A stretch of DNA of 64,000 bases, taken from positions 248,001 to 312,000 of the forward strand of contig NZ_PYGD01000002.1 in assembly GCF_003014535.1 (NCBI RefSeq), in the 5' to 3' direction. This DNA comes from Taibaiella chishuiensis (GTDB taxonomy: Bacteria; Bacteroidota; Bacteroidia; Chitinophagales; Chitinophagaceae). Under the pieces are notes generated by a model that worked only from the letters and a program-made list of their open reading frames with translations, was not told the DNA's origin and made no database searches. Each line of letters starts with the position of its first letter. Position 1 is the stretch's first letter. The position numbers and the translations under genes are program-made. Below, piece after piece: positions 1-9,398 of this stretch.

Positions 1-273
1 TATTTCGTAAGCGCTGCCGGTTTATCGGCCAATCCCGACGGTATTCATTTCAATGCCGCATCCCTGCGTGTGTTCGGCTTGCGCTATTTCGATGCCTTTA
101 ACCGGCTTACTGATGCGGGCCCGGATGATCAGGAAGAAGAACTGCTGCAACGTATCTATGCCCGGCCTTACACCCTGAAGGAACAAACCGCATTACTGGA
201 ATACCGTTTTGCCAGCGGCGCTCTTACGTCCGAGGCTTACCAGCAGGCATTGGTAATACTGAAGCAGCAGTAG
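1..273 (+). CDS. Sialate O-acetylesterase-like SGNH hydrolase, C-terminal fragment
   Basis: The reading frame is open from base 1 to the TAG at 271-273, so only the last 90 residues are in the window. The segment NPDGIHFNAASLRVFGLRYF resembles the end of the SASA/DUF303 sialate O-acetylesterase domain, where an Asp-x-x-His pair (here DGIH) completes the SGNH catalytic site. A GTG at 70 would give 67 residues but would cut off the DGIH motif, so it is not the start. Such enzymes remove acetyl groups from sugars, usually in the periplasm. The signal peptide and nucleophile region are outside the window. Confidence 0.72.
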   Translation, partial: YFVSAAGLSANPDGIHFNAASLRVFGLRYFDAFNRLTDAGPDDQEEELLQRIYARPYTLKEQTALLEYRFASGALTSEAYQQALVILKQQ

Positions 274-320
274 TGCGTTATTGCTGGCGGGTATCACTAT
301 CAATAACAATTACAGAAAGA

Positions 321-359
321 GATCAGCGTTATTGCCTGCTTGGGGTTATAACGCTGATC
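321..359 (+). terminator. Hairpin after the esterase gene
   Basis: GATCAGCGTTAT (321-332) pairs perfectly with ATAACGCTGATC (348-359) across a 15-nt loop, 48 nt after the esterase stop. Only CTGTTT follows, so the T-tract is weak. Confidence 0.5.
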
Positions 360-516
360 CTGTTTGCTGGTAAGGCTTTGCGGGTGTAGATAACATGATG
401 TGTTGTGCTTTTATGCTATCGTAAATCTAAACAAAGCGTTATTATCACCGGAAAATGATGGCCTTCTCGGTTGTATCAGTTAAATTTGCAACGACCATCC
501 CATTACGTACGCCGAG

Positions 517-903
517 TTGAAATCTTTATTCAGAATATTTCTACCCTTTGTCCTGTGTCTTGTTGCGTTAATTCACATCGCAACACCGTCCAGGGCTGCA
601 CAGTTCTTTTCAGTAAAATATGCTGGAAACGGTTCGATGTGCATTGCCGCGGACGATGGCAATAACCTGGATGATATGGTGTTCCGCACCGATGCGGAAG
701 AACGTCATCAACCTAAAGCCGCCCGTATTTACCAGCGGTATATGGAACAGCTGCAGGCTTACTTTAACGTGCAGGCGGAAGCAAGGGTAAACCCGGTAAT
801 GGTCATGTTCGTGACCGATACTAAACCCATATGCAGTACTGCGTATAATAGTATCTGCCTCTCTTCCTGTTACGACTACATCTTCCGGCTCTCTCTCTTT
901 TAA
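517..903 (+). CDS. Hypothetical secreted protein, possibly truncated
   Basis: An open frame of 128 residues starting at TTG 517. Residues 1-28 look like a signal peptide: a Lys/Arg start, a hydrophobic run, then SRAAQ. The rest has no domain I recognise. It contains a Tyr/Gln-rich stretch (YQRYMEQLQAYF) and four cysteines, two of them in CLSSC. It ends abruptly in FRLSLF before a spacer of about 100 nt, so it could be the front half of a longer frameshifted gene. No ATG or ribosome-binding site supports the start, and it may not be expressed. Confidence 0.35.
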   Translation: MKSLFRIFLPFVLCLVALIHIATPSRAAQFFSVKYAGNGSMCIAADDGNNLDDMVFRTDAEERHQPKAARIYQRYMEQLQAYFNVQAEARVNPVMVMFVTDTKPICSTAYNSICLSSCYDYIFRLSLF

Positions 904-1010
904 TACCGTTCTATTCATTTATCTGTTCGGGTAGGCTTTATACGCATACCCGGGGTCATCTATTATTCCATCCGCCCGGAACCACCGGGCCAGTATACCT
1001 ATTTTCGATA

Positions 1011-2108
1011 ATGAACAAGAACTATTTCATTGCCGTTCCGGCATTGATCCTGGTCAGTGCATGCACCGATCTTAACGCCTCGCGCGATAATAGCGCCGAA
1101 CCCCAATCCTATCCTGTTATTTCTGTAATAGAAAAAGACACCGCACTCCATGCCCAATACGTGGCAGATATACAAGCCCGGAAAAATGTAGAGATCTATG
1201 CCCGGGTACCGGGTATCCTGGAGCATATCCATGTAGACGAAGGCGAAACTGTGCGTAAAGGGCAATTGCTGTTTACCATAAACGATGATGAACTGCAGAT
1301 CGCTTTATCCAAAGCCAACGCGGCATGGAATAATGCAAAGGCGGATGCGCATGTAGCAGAAGTAGAGCTGCAGCGTGTACAGACCCTGGTGCATAAAAAG
1401 ATCATTTCCAAGACCGAGCAGGAACTGGCCGAAGCCAAGCTCAATGCCCTGAAAGCAAAGATAGAAGAGGCTTTGTCGGAAAAGCAAACCGTACTGAAAC
1501 GTCTTTCCTATACCCGTATCCATTCGCCCTTCGACGGTGTGATCGATCGGTTACCGCTGAAGGAAGGCAGTTTCCTGCCCGAAAACACGCAGCTGACCAC
1601 GATTTCGGATATCCATTCGATGCTGGCCTATTTTAAGGTGTCGGAAAGCGAATACCTGAAACTGATGCAGGAAGGCCGGGACAGCACTATGGCAGCAAGT
1701 GTAAGCCTCGTACTGGCCGATGGATCCCTGTATCCTTATCCCGGTAAAATAGAAACCTATGGCAGCGAGATCGATGATAATACCGGCTCGGTAACCTTCA
1801 GGGCCGATTTCCCCAATCCCCGTAAAATGCTGAAACACGGCGCTTCCGGTACATTGATTATCGGCAGGCCCAATGCCCGTGTATTGATGGTGCCGCAGAA
1901 ATCGGTGCTGGAAATACAGGACAAGAACTATGTGTATGTGCTGGGCGCCGACAATACCGTACAGATGAAAAACTTTGAGCCGTCCAGCCGCATCAATGGT
2001 TATTACATCGTGGAAAGCGGTCTTACGGCAAAAGATAAGATCCTTTACGAAGGCGTACAGTCCATCAGGAGCGGGCAGAAGATAAGTCCCGTGGCGCCCC
2101 GCCTGTAA
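1011..2108 (+). CDS. RND efflux periplasmic adaptor (membrane fusion protein, AcrA/MexA type)
   Basis: This 365-residue lipoprotein bridges an inner-membrane RND pump to an outer-membrane channel. Its signal peptide ends in a lipobox with Cys18 (VSAC). Residues 60-90 carry the first biotinyl-lipoyl half (PGILEHIHVDEGETVRKGQL). Residues about 95-165 are a heptad-rich alpha-hairpin, and the second lipoyl half is at about 170-180 (HSPFDGVIDRLPLKEG). Beta-barrel and membrane-proximal domains follow. The length is normal for the family. It is the first gene of a three-gene operon with the pump 68 nt downstream and the outer-membrane factor after that. The substrate cannot be told from sequence. 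Confidence 0.93.
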   Translation: MNKNYFIAVPALILVSACTDLNASRDNSAEPQSYPVISVIEKDTALHAQYVADIQARKNVEIYARVPGILEHIHVDEGETVRKGQLLFTINDDELQIALSKANAAWNNAKADAHVAEVELQRVQTLVHKKIISKTEQELAEAKLNALKAKIEEALSEKQTVLKRLSYTRIHSPFDGVIDRLPLKEGSFLPENTQLTTISDIHSMLAYFKVSESEYLKLMQEGRDSTMAASVSLVLADGSLYPYPGKIETYGSEIDDNTGSVTFRADFPNPRKMLKHGASGTLIIGRPNARVLMVPQKSVLEIQDKNYVYVLGADNTVQMKNFEPSSRINGYYIVESGLTAKDKILYEGVQSIRSGQKISPVAPRL

Positions 2109-2176
2109 TACCGCAACCTATTTACTTAACCTCATTATAAGGTACAGGTTTCCCTGTGCCCCAGACTCCTTTTATT

Positions 2177-5100
2177 ATGATCGAAACATTTATCAGGCGA
2201 CCGGTGCTGTCGCTCGTGATTTCTCTTATCATTACCCTGGTCGGCGCCATGGCTTTGTTCCAGCTACCGGTAACGCAGTTCCCGGACATTGTACCGCCTT
2301 CCGTAATGGTAACGGCCCGGTATACCGGCGCCAATGCCGATGTGTCGGCCAAGGCGGTAGCGATGCCGATCGAAAGGGCTATTAACGGCGTACCGGGTAT
2401 GACGTATATGTCTACCGTTACCGGCAACGATGGGATCACCATGATCCAGGTCTTTTTCCAGGTAGGCACCGATCCCGACCAGGCTGCCGTAAACGTGCAG
2501 AACAGGGTAACTACCGTACTGGACGAATTACCGGAAGAGGTGATCAAAGCTGGCGTAACGACCGAAAAGGAAGTGAACAGCATGCTGATGTACCTCAATA
2601 TCACCAGTGCCGATGATGCCGCCGACGAGCAGTTTATCTTCAACTTTACGGATATCAATATTCTGCAGGAGCTGAAGCGGATCGATGGGGTGGGACGTGC
2701 AGAGATCATGGGGCAACAGGAGTATGCGATGCGCGTATGGCTGAAACCTGAGCGTATGCTGGCTTACGACATCTCGGCCGATGACATCGTAGCAGCCCTG
2801 AGGGCGCAGAACGTGGAAGCCGCGCCGGGCAAGACGGGCGAGAGCTCGGGCAAGAATCCGCAATCGGTACAGTATGTATTGCGGTATACCGGTAAGCTGT
2901 ACGAGCCGCAGCAATACGAGAACGTGGTATTGAGAGCCGACAACGATGGGGCGATACTGCGTCTTAAAGATGTGGCCGATGTAGAATTCGGTTCCATGAG
3001 TTATGGCATGGTGTCGAAAACGGATGGCCGGCCTTCAGCTTCGATCATGATCAAACAACGGCCGGGCTCCAATGCCCGCGATGTAATCCAGAACATCAAA
3101 GACCGTATGGAAGAGCTGAAGGAAACTTCCTTCCCGCCCAAGATGAACTACAATATGGCCTATGATGTATCGCGCTTCCTCGATGCGTCGATCAGCGAGG
3201 TGATCCGTACGCTTGTCGAAGCCTTCCTGCTGGTGGCTTTGGTGGTCTTTATCTTCCTGCAGGACTTCCGCTCTACGCTGATACCCGCACTGGCCGTACC
3301 TGTGGCGCTGGTCGGTACGCTTGCTTTTATGATGCTGATGGGCTTTTCGATCAACCTGCTTACACTCTTTGCGCTGGTACTGGCTATCGGTATCGTGGTC
3401 GACAACGCGATCGTGGTCGTCGAAGCGGTGCATATCAAGATGACCGAAAAACACCTGCCGCCGCTGGAGGCAACGATAGAAGCCATGAAAGAGATCAGCG
3501 GTGCTATTGTCGCCATCACCCTGGTAATGTCGGCCGTATTTATTCCCGTGGCCTTCCTGAGTGGTCCTGTAGGCGTATTCTACCGGCAATTTTCCCTTAC
3601 CCTGGCGATCTCGATCTTTATATCCGGTATCAATGCCTTGACGCTTACGCCGGCCTTATGCGCCCTGATGCTGAAACACAATACCCAGGTACAAAAGAAG
3701 GGCTTGCTGAACCGTTTCTTTAACGGCTTCAATAAACGCTTTGATGCCACCAATAATAAATACCGGTCGGTACTGGCAAAAATTGCCGGCCGCAGGGGGC
3801 TTACCCTGGTATTGCTGGCGCTGTTTTTTGCCGCTACCTGGGGCGCGGGCGCTATATTACCCGGCGGCTTTATTCCTACCGAAGACCAGGGCATGATCTA
3901 TGTGAATGTAACCACACCGCCGGGCGCTACCATGGAGCGTACGGATAAAGTACTGGATGAGGTAACGGCCATTGCCCGTAAAACGGCTGGTGTAGAGAAT
4001 GTGACTACCCTGGCGGGTTATAGCCTAGTTAACGAAATTGCCGGCGCTTCCTATGGGATGGCCATGATCAACCTGAAACCCTGGCATGAAAGAGACCAGG
4101 ATGTAAACGCCGTGATCGCTGCGATCGAACAAAAGGTAAAGCTGATCAATGATGCCAAGATCGAAGTATTCGCGCCGCCTACCGTGCCTGGTTTCGGTAA
4201 TACCGGCGGCTTTGAGCTGCGCCTGCTGGACAAGACCGGCAAAGGCGATGTGCAGCAAACCGCAGCGGTAACGCAGCAATTGGTGGATGCGCTGAACAAA
4301 ACTCCGGAGATCAGCGGCGCTTTCACCAGCTTCGATGCCTCTTTCCCGCAGTATATGATCCATATCGACCCGGATATGGCGGCCAAGAAAGGCGTTACCG
4401 CCGACAATGCGATGAGTACGCTGCAAACCTTGCTGGGCAGCTATTACGCCACCAACTTTATCCGGTTCAACCAGATGTATAAAGTGATGGTACAGGCAGG
4501 TCCGCAGTACCGCACCGCACCCGAAGATATCCTGAAACTTTATGTCAAGAACCGCCTCGGAGAGATGGTGCCTTTCTCCGCCTTCGTAAAGATCGAACGG
4601 GTATATGGCTCCGAGCAGCTTACGCGCTATAATATGTACCTGTCGGCCATGATCAATGGTAATGCCGGTGCGGGTTACAGTAGCGGTGATGCCATTGCTG
4701 CGGTCGAAAAGGTAGCTGCCAAAGTATTACCGAGGGGTTATAGTTACGAATGGAGCGGTATGACCCGCGAAGAGATCCTTTCGGGTAACCAGACAACCAT
4801 GATCTTCCTGGTCTGCCTGGTATTCGTATACCTCTTGCTGGCTGCGCAATACGAGAGTTTCCTCCTGCCGCTGCCGGTTCTCCTGAGCCTGCCTGCGGGT
4901 ATATTCGGCGCATTCCTTTCCCTGAAGCTGGCCGGGCTCGAAAACAATATTTATGCACAGGTGGCTTTGGTCATGCTGATCGGCCTGTTGGGTAAAAATG
5001 CAATCCTGATCGTGGAGTTTGCGATCAAGAGCCGCAAGGAGGGAGCGAGTATCCTGCAGGCCGGTATCGACGGCGCTACGCAACGGTTACGGCCCATCCT

Positions 5101-5293
5101 GATGACCTCCTTTGCCTTCGTGGCGGGCCTTATTCCTTTGTGTATCGCATCTGGTGCGGGCGCTATGGGCAACCGTTCCATCGGTACGGCTGCTGCCGGC
5201 GGCATGCTGATCGGTACGGTATTCGGCGTGCTGGTTATTCCGGGGCTCTATGTCCTGTTTGCCACCCTGTCTGAGCGAAAGAAAAAAAAATAA
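2177..5293 (+). CDS. RND multidrug efflux pump, HAE1 family (AcrB/MexB type)
   Basis: This is the proton-driven inner-membrane transporter of the tripartite pump. From ATG 2177 it has 1038 residues, typical of HAE1. An in-frame GTG at 2156 would add seven residues before the usual MIETFIRRPVLS-type start and is less likely. It shows the N-terminal TM1, two large periplasmic loops and the TM2-6 and TM8-12 blocks. The TM10 motif GLLGKNAILIVEF puts Lys940 where AcrB has its relay lysine. In TM4 the usual Asp-Asp pair reads Asp409-Asn410 (GIVVDNAIVVVE). The C-terminus is a short poly-lysine tail. The outer-membrane factor starts 32 nt later. Confidence 0.95.
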   Translation: MIETFIRRPVLSLVISLIITLVGAMALFQLPVTQFPDIVPPSVMVTARYTGANADVSAKAVAMPIERAINGVPGMTYMSTVTGNDGITMIQVFFQVGTDPDQAAVNVQNRVTTVLDELPEEVIKAGVTTEKEVNSMLMYLNITSADDAADEQFIFNFTDINILQELKRIDGVGRAEIMGQQEYAMRVWLKPERMLAYDISADDIVAALRAQNVEAAPGKTGESSGKNPQSVQYVLRYTGKLYEPQQYENVVLRADNDGAILRLKDVADVEFGSMSYGMVSKTDGRPSASIMIKQRPGSNARDVIQNIKDRMEELKETSFPPKMNYNMAYDVSRFLDASISEVIRTLVEAFLLVALVVFIFLQDFRSTLIPALAVPVALVGTLAFMMLMGFSINLLTLFALVLAIGIVVDNAIVVVEAVHIKMTEKHLPPLEATIEAMKEISGAIVAITLVMSAVFIPVAFLSGPVGVFYRQFSLTLAISIFISGINALTLTPALCALMLKHNTQVQKKGLLNRFFNGFNKRFDATNNKYRSVLAKIAGRRGLTLVLLALFFAATWGAGAILPGGFIPTEDQGMIYVNVTTPPGATMERTDKVLDEVTAIARKTAGVENVTTLAGYSLVNEIAGASYGMAMINLKPWHERDQDVNAVIAAIEQKVKLINDAKIEVFAPPTVPGFGNTGGFELRLLDKTGKGDVQQTAAVTQQLVDALNKTPEISGAFTSFDASFPQYMIHIDPDMAAKKGVTADNAMSTLQTLLGSYYATNFIRFNQMYKVMVQAGPQYRTAPEDILKLYVKNRLGEMVPFSAFVKIERVYGSEQLTRYNMYLSAMINGNAGAGYSSGDAIAAVEKVAAKVLPRGYSYEWSGMTREEILSGNQTTMIFLVCLVFVYLLLAAQYESFLLPLPVLLSLPAGIFGAFLSLKLAGLENNIYAQVALVMLIGLLGKNAILIVEFAIKSRKEGASILQAGIDGATQRLRPILMTSFAFVAGLIPLCIASGAGAMGNRSIGTAAAGGMLIGTVFGVLVIPGLYVLFATLSERKKKK

Positions 5294-5325
5294 AAATAAC
5301 CCGGAAGCATAATCCTGTTTACATT

Positions 5326-6786
5326 ATGACCTATTTAAAATATAAGCAGCTGCTGCTGCACTCCTCGTTAATCTCTGCTGTACTGCTTGCTTCCTGCGCG
5401 ATACCCGGCAGGAAAAAATTACCCGATCCCAAGCCGCTCCCCGCGCGTTTTGCCACGGACGGGGACAGCTTACAGAATATAGCCCTGCTCAGCCCGGACT
5501 CGTTTTTCCGGGATGCCCATTTACGCAATGCGATTAAAGACGTATTGCAGCATAACCCCGATATGCAGATTGCCTTGCAGCGCATCCGTACGGCCGGCGC
5601 TTACCTGAAAATGAGCAAGGGCGCGCTGTTGCCCTCTTTGAGCATGAATGCGCATGCAAGCGGTACCAAGTACGGGAAGTATACTATGGAAGGTGTAGGT
5701 AACTTCGATACGAACCTGTCGCCCAATATCGAAGAGGAACAGAAAGTCGGTACCAATCCTACGCCCGACTTCTGGCTGGGACTGAGTACCAACTGGGAAC
5801 TGGATATCTGGGGCAGGCTGGGCAAAATGAAAAAGGCTGCCCGACACCGGTTCATGGCCTCTGCCGAAGCCGCGGCCATGGTAAAATCGATGCTGGTTAC
5901 CCAAACCGCGCTCTTCTATTATGAATTGCTCACCCTCGACCGCGAACTGGAAATCCTGAAGGAAAATATCACCCTGCAGGAGCGTGCCCTGGAGATCGTG
6001 GTCGCACAAAAGGAAGGCGGGCGTGCCACCGAACTGGCCGTTCAGCAGTTCAATGCCCAATTGCTTAGTTCCAGGGGCCATTTGCTGGGTATACAACAGC
6101 GTATTACAGAAACCGAAAATAACCTGAATGCCCTTTCCGGCAAATACGAAGGCCACATCAGTCGGAGTGCTTTCCGTACCATCGATCAGAACTTTGATGC
6201 ACTCGATGCGGCTGGTATTCCTGCGGCTATACTGCGCAACCGGCCCGATATCCGGCAGGCCGAGGCCGAGATGCTTGCGGCTGATGCCGATCTGGGCGCT
6301 GCAAGAGCGGCGTTCTTTCCATCGCTTAACCTGTCGGCCTACACTGCATTCAGCGCCTTTAAAGGCGACTTGCTCTTCTCGGCCGGTTCGCTGGGCTTCC
6401 AACTCCTGGGTGGGCTCACAGCGCCCTTGTTCCAGAAGCACCAGATCCGTTCGCAGTACCGTATTGCCGAAGCCGGACAGCAAGAGCAGTTCTACAACTA
6501 TGAGCGCACGGTACTGAATGCCTATAAGGAAGTGCTGAACTATATCAGCAATATCCGTAACCTCGGGCAGCGTAGCGATCTGAAAGAAGAGGAAGTGACG
6601 GCCCTGGGTAATGGCGTCAGTATTTCGGAAGACCTGTATATAACGGGTTATGCTTCGTATATCGAACTTGTGGCTGCGCAGAAAAGCAAGCTGGAAGCCG
6701 AATTACAACTGATCGACCTGAAAAGGGCCGAGCTGTATACGGCCATCAACCTGTATAAGTCGCTTGGCGGCGGCTGGCGCGAATAA
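5326..6786 (+). CDS. Outer-membrane efflux lipoprotein (NodT/OprM/TolC family)
   Basis: This 486-residue protein is the outer-membrane exit duct of the RND pump. Its lipobox LLASC places the lipidated cysteine at residue 24. Two OEP repeats follow, at about 70-270 and 285-480. They contain the family motifs LGLSTNWELDIWGRLGK near residue 150, and RPDIRQAEAEMLAADADLGAARAAFFPSL-type sequence near residue 305. The length matches OprM/CusC. It is the last gene of the operon, and a strong terminator follows within 20 nt of the stop. Confidence 0.93.
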   Translation: MTYLKYKQLLLHSSLISAVLLASCAIPGRKKLPDPKPLPARFATDGDSLQNIALLSPDSFFRDAHLRNAIKDVLQHNPDMQIALQRIRTAGAYLKMSKGALLPSLSMNAHASGTKYGKYTMEGVGNFDTNLSPNIEEEQKVGTNPTPDFWLGLSTNWELDIWGRLGKMKKAARHRFMASAEAAAMVKSMLVTQTALFYYELLTLDRELEILKENITLQERALEIVVAQKEGGRATELAVQQFNAQLLSSRGHLLGIQQRITETENNLNALSGKYEGHISRSAFRTIDQNFDALDAAGIPAAILRNRPDIRQAEAEMLAADADLGAARAAFFPSLNLSAYTAFSAFKGDLLFSAGSLGFQLLGGLTAPLFQKHQIRSQYRIAEAGQQEQFYNYERTVLNAYKEVLNYISNIRNLGQRSDLKEEEVTALGNGVSISEDLYITGYASYIELVAAQKSKLEAELQLIDLKRAELYTAINLYKSLGGGWRE

Positions 6787-6805
6787 CGAACAACTCCTTA
6801 TGCAT

Positions 6806-6841
6806 AAATGGCCTGGTCTCTGCAAAGACCAGGCCATTTTT
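6806..6841 (+). terminator. Rho-independent terminator of the RND operon
   Basis: AAATGGCCTGGTCT (6806-6819) pairs with AGACCAGGCCATTT (6826-6839) over a 6-nt loop and runs into a short T-tract. Confidence 0.9.
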
Positions 6842-6936
6842 ATAGGTAGATCCGTGAAATGTATCAGTAATTCAGAGAAAACGTAAAGTGCGGTTGTACG
6901 GTCCGGGCGAATTTTGCGGTATAAAAAACAACAGAT

Positions 6937-7707
6937 ATGGAAACCACAACAGCACATATTGCATTGGTAACCGGCGGCAGCCGGGGATTGGGTAAAGACA
7001 TCGCCCTAAAGCTTGCGGCACAGGGTCGCGATGTGATCCTTACCTATAACAGCAAAGCAGAGGAAGCACAGGAGGTAGTAGCCGCTATACGCGCACAGGG
7101 CCGTTCAGCCCTGGCCCTACAGCTCAATACGGGCCGGTCGGATAGTTTTGCCGCCTTTGTGCAGCACCTGCAACAGGTGCTGGAACAGGATTTCGGAAGA
7201 AAGGGCATCGACTTCCTGGTCAACAACGCAGGCCATGGTATTACCGTACCTTCTTTTGCCGACACCACCGAGGCACAGTTCGATGAACTGGTGCAGGTAC
7301 ATCTTAAAGGCGTGTTTTTCCTCACGCAGCAACTGCTGCCCCTGCTCAACGATGGCGGCGCTATCGTGAACATCTCTACAGGCCTTACCCGGTTTACTCA
7401 TCCCGGCGCGGGCGCCTATGCCAGTGTGAAGGCCGGTGTGGAAACCCTTACCCGGTATATGGCTAAAGAATTGGGCCACCGGTATATCCGCGCCAATGTT
7501 GTAGCGCCGGGCGCGATTGCCACCGATTTCAACGGCGCACGCCTGCGCGATAACGCCCAGGTGCAGGATATGATCAAAAGCATTACGGCCCTGCCCCGCA
7601 TCGGCCAGGCCGACGATGTCGGCGGTGTGGTGGCCTTCCTGTGTTCGGATGATGCGAAATGGATCAGCGGGCAACGTATCGAAGTAGCCGGCGGTATGTA
7701 TCTCTGA
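6937..7707 (+). CDS. Short-chain dehydrogenase/reductase (FabG-like)
   Basis: A classical SDR of 256 residues. The nucleotide-binding motif TGGSRGLG is at residues 12-19, the structural NNAG motif near 100, the catalytic Ser in NIST near 143 and YASVK near 160. The end, GQRIEVAGGMYL, matches the usual SDR C-terminus. It probably reduces or oxidises a small alcohol or ketone with NAD(P)H; the substrate is unknown. A second SDR follows 27 nt downstream and an AraC regulator after that, so the three may be co-expressed. The start is ATG 6937, preceded at 6909-6916 by GAATTTTG, a weak match to the Bacteroidota -7 box. Confidence 0.88.
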   Translation: METTTAHIALVTGGSRGLGKDIALKLAAQGRDVILTYNSKAEEAQEVVAAIRAQGRSALALQLNTGRSDSFAAFVQHLQQVLEQDFGRKGIDFLVNNAGHGITVPSFADTTEAQFDELVQVHLKGVFFLTQQLLPLLNDGGAIVNISTGLTRFTHPGAGAYASVKAGVETLTRYMAKELGHRYIRANVVAPGAIATDFNGARLRDNAQVQDMIKSITALPRIGQADDVGGVVAFLCSDDAKWISGQRIEVAGGMYL

Positions 7708-7734
7708 TTATAAATAGTCAATGTCTCAATAGTC

Positions 7735-8337
7735 ATGAAACAAACAGTTATCGTTACCGGCGCTGCCGGTACTATAGGCAGCGCCTTATGCAGCAGCCTG
7801 GAACAACAGGGCCACCGGGTGGTCCGGGTATCCCGTAGCTCCGGTGATTATAAAGCCGATATGGGGGATAAAACAGCGATGGAGGCCGTATTTAAGGCTG
7901 TAGGACATTGCGATGCCGTAGTGAGCGCCGCAGGCGAGGTTGTGGCCTATCCGCTGGAACAGCTTACCGACGAGCATTTTGCCTTTGCCATAGCAAACAA
8001 AATGATGGGACAGATCAACCTGGCCCGTACGGCCTTGCCTTATATCGCCGACAAGGGTTCTGTTACCCTGGTATCGGGTATCTTATCGGACGAGCCCATC
8101 CTGGGTGGTGTTATTGGCACTATGGTCAACGGGGCGGTGGAAGGTTTTGTAAAAGCTGCGGCGCATGAACTGCCCCGTGGTATACGGATCAATTGTGTGT
8201 GTCCTAATGTACTGGCCGAGTCTGTGGCCTTTCATCCTTACTTCCCGGGTTTTGTACCGGTAGAGGCCTGGCGTGTGGTAAAGGCCTATGAGCGGTCGCT
8301 GCTGGGTATTATTAATGGCCGGGTATTGGCGGTATAA
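7735..8337 (+). CDS. Short atypical SDR-fold protein lacking the YxxxK motif
   Basis: A 200-residue Rossmann protein with the binding motif TGAAGTIG near its start and SAAGE in place of NNAG. Where classical SDRs have the catalytic Tyr-x-x-x-Lys, this protein has GTMVNGAVEGF, so Tyr and Lys are both absent. It still keeps the serine (LVSGILSDEP) and the downstream ELPRGIRINCVCPN motif. A compact SDR subfamily of about 200 residues with this pattern is common in Bacteroidota and Proteobacteria. Its activity is uncertain: it may use a different acid/base or only bind the cofactor. It follows the classical SDR by 27 nt. Confidence 0.78.
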   Translation: MKQTVIVTGAAGTIGSALCSSLEQQGHRVVRVSRSSGDYKADMGDKTAMEAVFKAVGHCDAVVSAAGEVVAYPLEQLTDEHFAFAIANKMMGQINLARTALPYIADKGSVTLVSGILSDEPILGGVIGTMVNGAVEGFVKAAAHELPRGIRINCVCPNVLAESVAFHPYFPGFVPVEAWRVVKAYERSLLGIINGRVLAV

Positions 8338-8410
8338 ACACGTTGCGGTTCCTGTGGGGTAGCGGCGCGGTCTCCTGATTTTTCGTAAATTTATATCCAG
8401 AATAAGCATC

Positions 8411-9313
8411 ATGCAACAGACCTTTATAGATGTGGCCACGATCAGCGACCTGCACCGGTTGTACAGCTGTCCGCCGCCGAAGCACCCGCTTGTTTCTTTT
8501 TTATCCCTGCAGGAAATAAGCCGGGATCAGTTCAGTGAAACCGAACAGGCCTACCGGCTCGGGTTCTATGCCGTGTACCTGAAACAGTTGAAAGGTTCGA
8601 TGAAGTATGGACGGTCACAATACGATTTCGACGAAGGCACCCTGGTGTTTACGGCGCCCGGCCAGGCTATATCCACGCAGCGCCGCTTATCCTACAATGA
8701 AGGCTGGGGCCTGTTTTTTCATCCCGGCCTGTTGTACCGTACTGCCCTGGGGCGTAAAATAAACGGGTATTCCTTTTTTAATTACGATGTGCATGAGTCG
8801 CTGCATATCTCCGACGAAGAGAAGAAGATACTGCGGGATTGCTGTGAACATATAAAGCGCGAATACACGCAGCAATTAGATAAACACACGGGCGATCTTA
8901 TCGTGAGCCATATAGAGCTGTTGCTGAACTATTGCAGCCGCTTTTACGACCGGCAGTTCCTGGCGCGTGCTTCTGTAAGCCACGATGTGGTACAGCAGTT
9001 CGAAACCCTGTTGCGGGATTACTTTTCCCGCGATACGCTTATCGAGGACGGTTTGCCGGATGTGGGCTACTTTGCGGACCGGCTGCATCTTTCGCCCAAT
9101 TACCTCTCCGACCTCCTGAATAAATATACCGGCAAAACTACGCAGGAGCATATACACCTGCAATTGGTGGAGCAGGCCAAACACCTGTTACTGGGCTCCG
9201 GTAGCTCGATCAGCGAAATAGCCTTTACACTTGGCTTTGAGCATCCATCTCATTTTACCCGGGTATTTAAAAACAAAACAGGGTTATCGCCCAAAGCCTT
9301 CCGGGCGGGTTAG
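8411..9313 (+). CDS. AraC family transcriptional regulator
   Basis: A 300-residue protein with an N-terminal AraC-binding-like cupin region (about 1-180) and a C-terminal double helix-turn-helix (about 205-300). The second HTH carries the signature ISEIAFTLGFEHPSHFTRVF followed by KNKTGLSPKAFR. It lies 73 nt downstream of the two SDR genes on the same strand, and this arrangement is common for AraC regulators that control neighbouring dehydrogenases. That link is inferred; no operator was identified. Confidence 0.9.
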   Translation: MQQTFIDVATISDLHRLYSCPPPKHPLVSFLSLQEISRDQFSETEQAYRLGFYAVYLKQLKGSMKYGRSQYDFDEGTLVFTAPGQAISTQRRLSYNEGWGLFFHPGLLYRTALGRKINGYSFFNYDVHESLHISDEEKKILRDCCEHIKREYTQQLDKHTGDLIVSHIELLLNYCSRFYDRQFLARASVSHDVVQQFETLLRDYFSRDTLIEDGLPDVGYFADRLHLSPNYLSDLLNKYTGKTTQEHIHLQLVEQAKHLLLGSGSSISEIAFTLGFEHPSHFTRVFKNKTGLSPKAFRAG

Positions 9314-9329
9314 GCGCGCTATAAAAATT

Positions 9330-9360
9330 AAAGCTGGCCGTTGTAAACGGCCAGCTTTTT
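9330..9360 (+). terminator. Rho-independent terminator after the AraC gene
   Basis: AAAGCTGGCCGTT (9330-9342) and AACGGCCAGCTTT (9346-9358) form a 13-bp stem with a 3-nt loop and a T-run. It lies between convergent genes. Confidence 0.9.
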
Positions 9361-9398
9361 GTTGTCTGTATCTTTATCGCCGATCCTAGGCTAAAAAC

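Noticed and set aside
5521-6483. 320-residue antisense ORF opposite the outer-membrane efflux gene
   Set aside because: Shadow frame of a well-supported gene; no recognisable domain.
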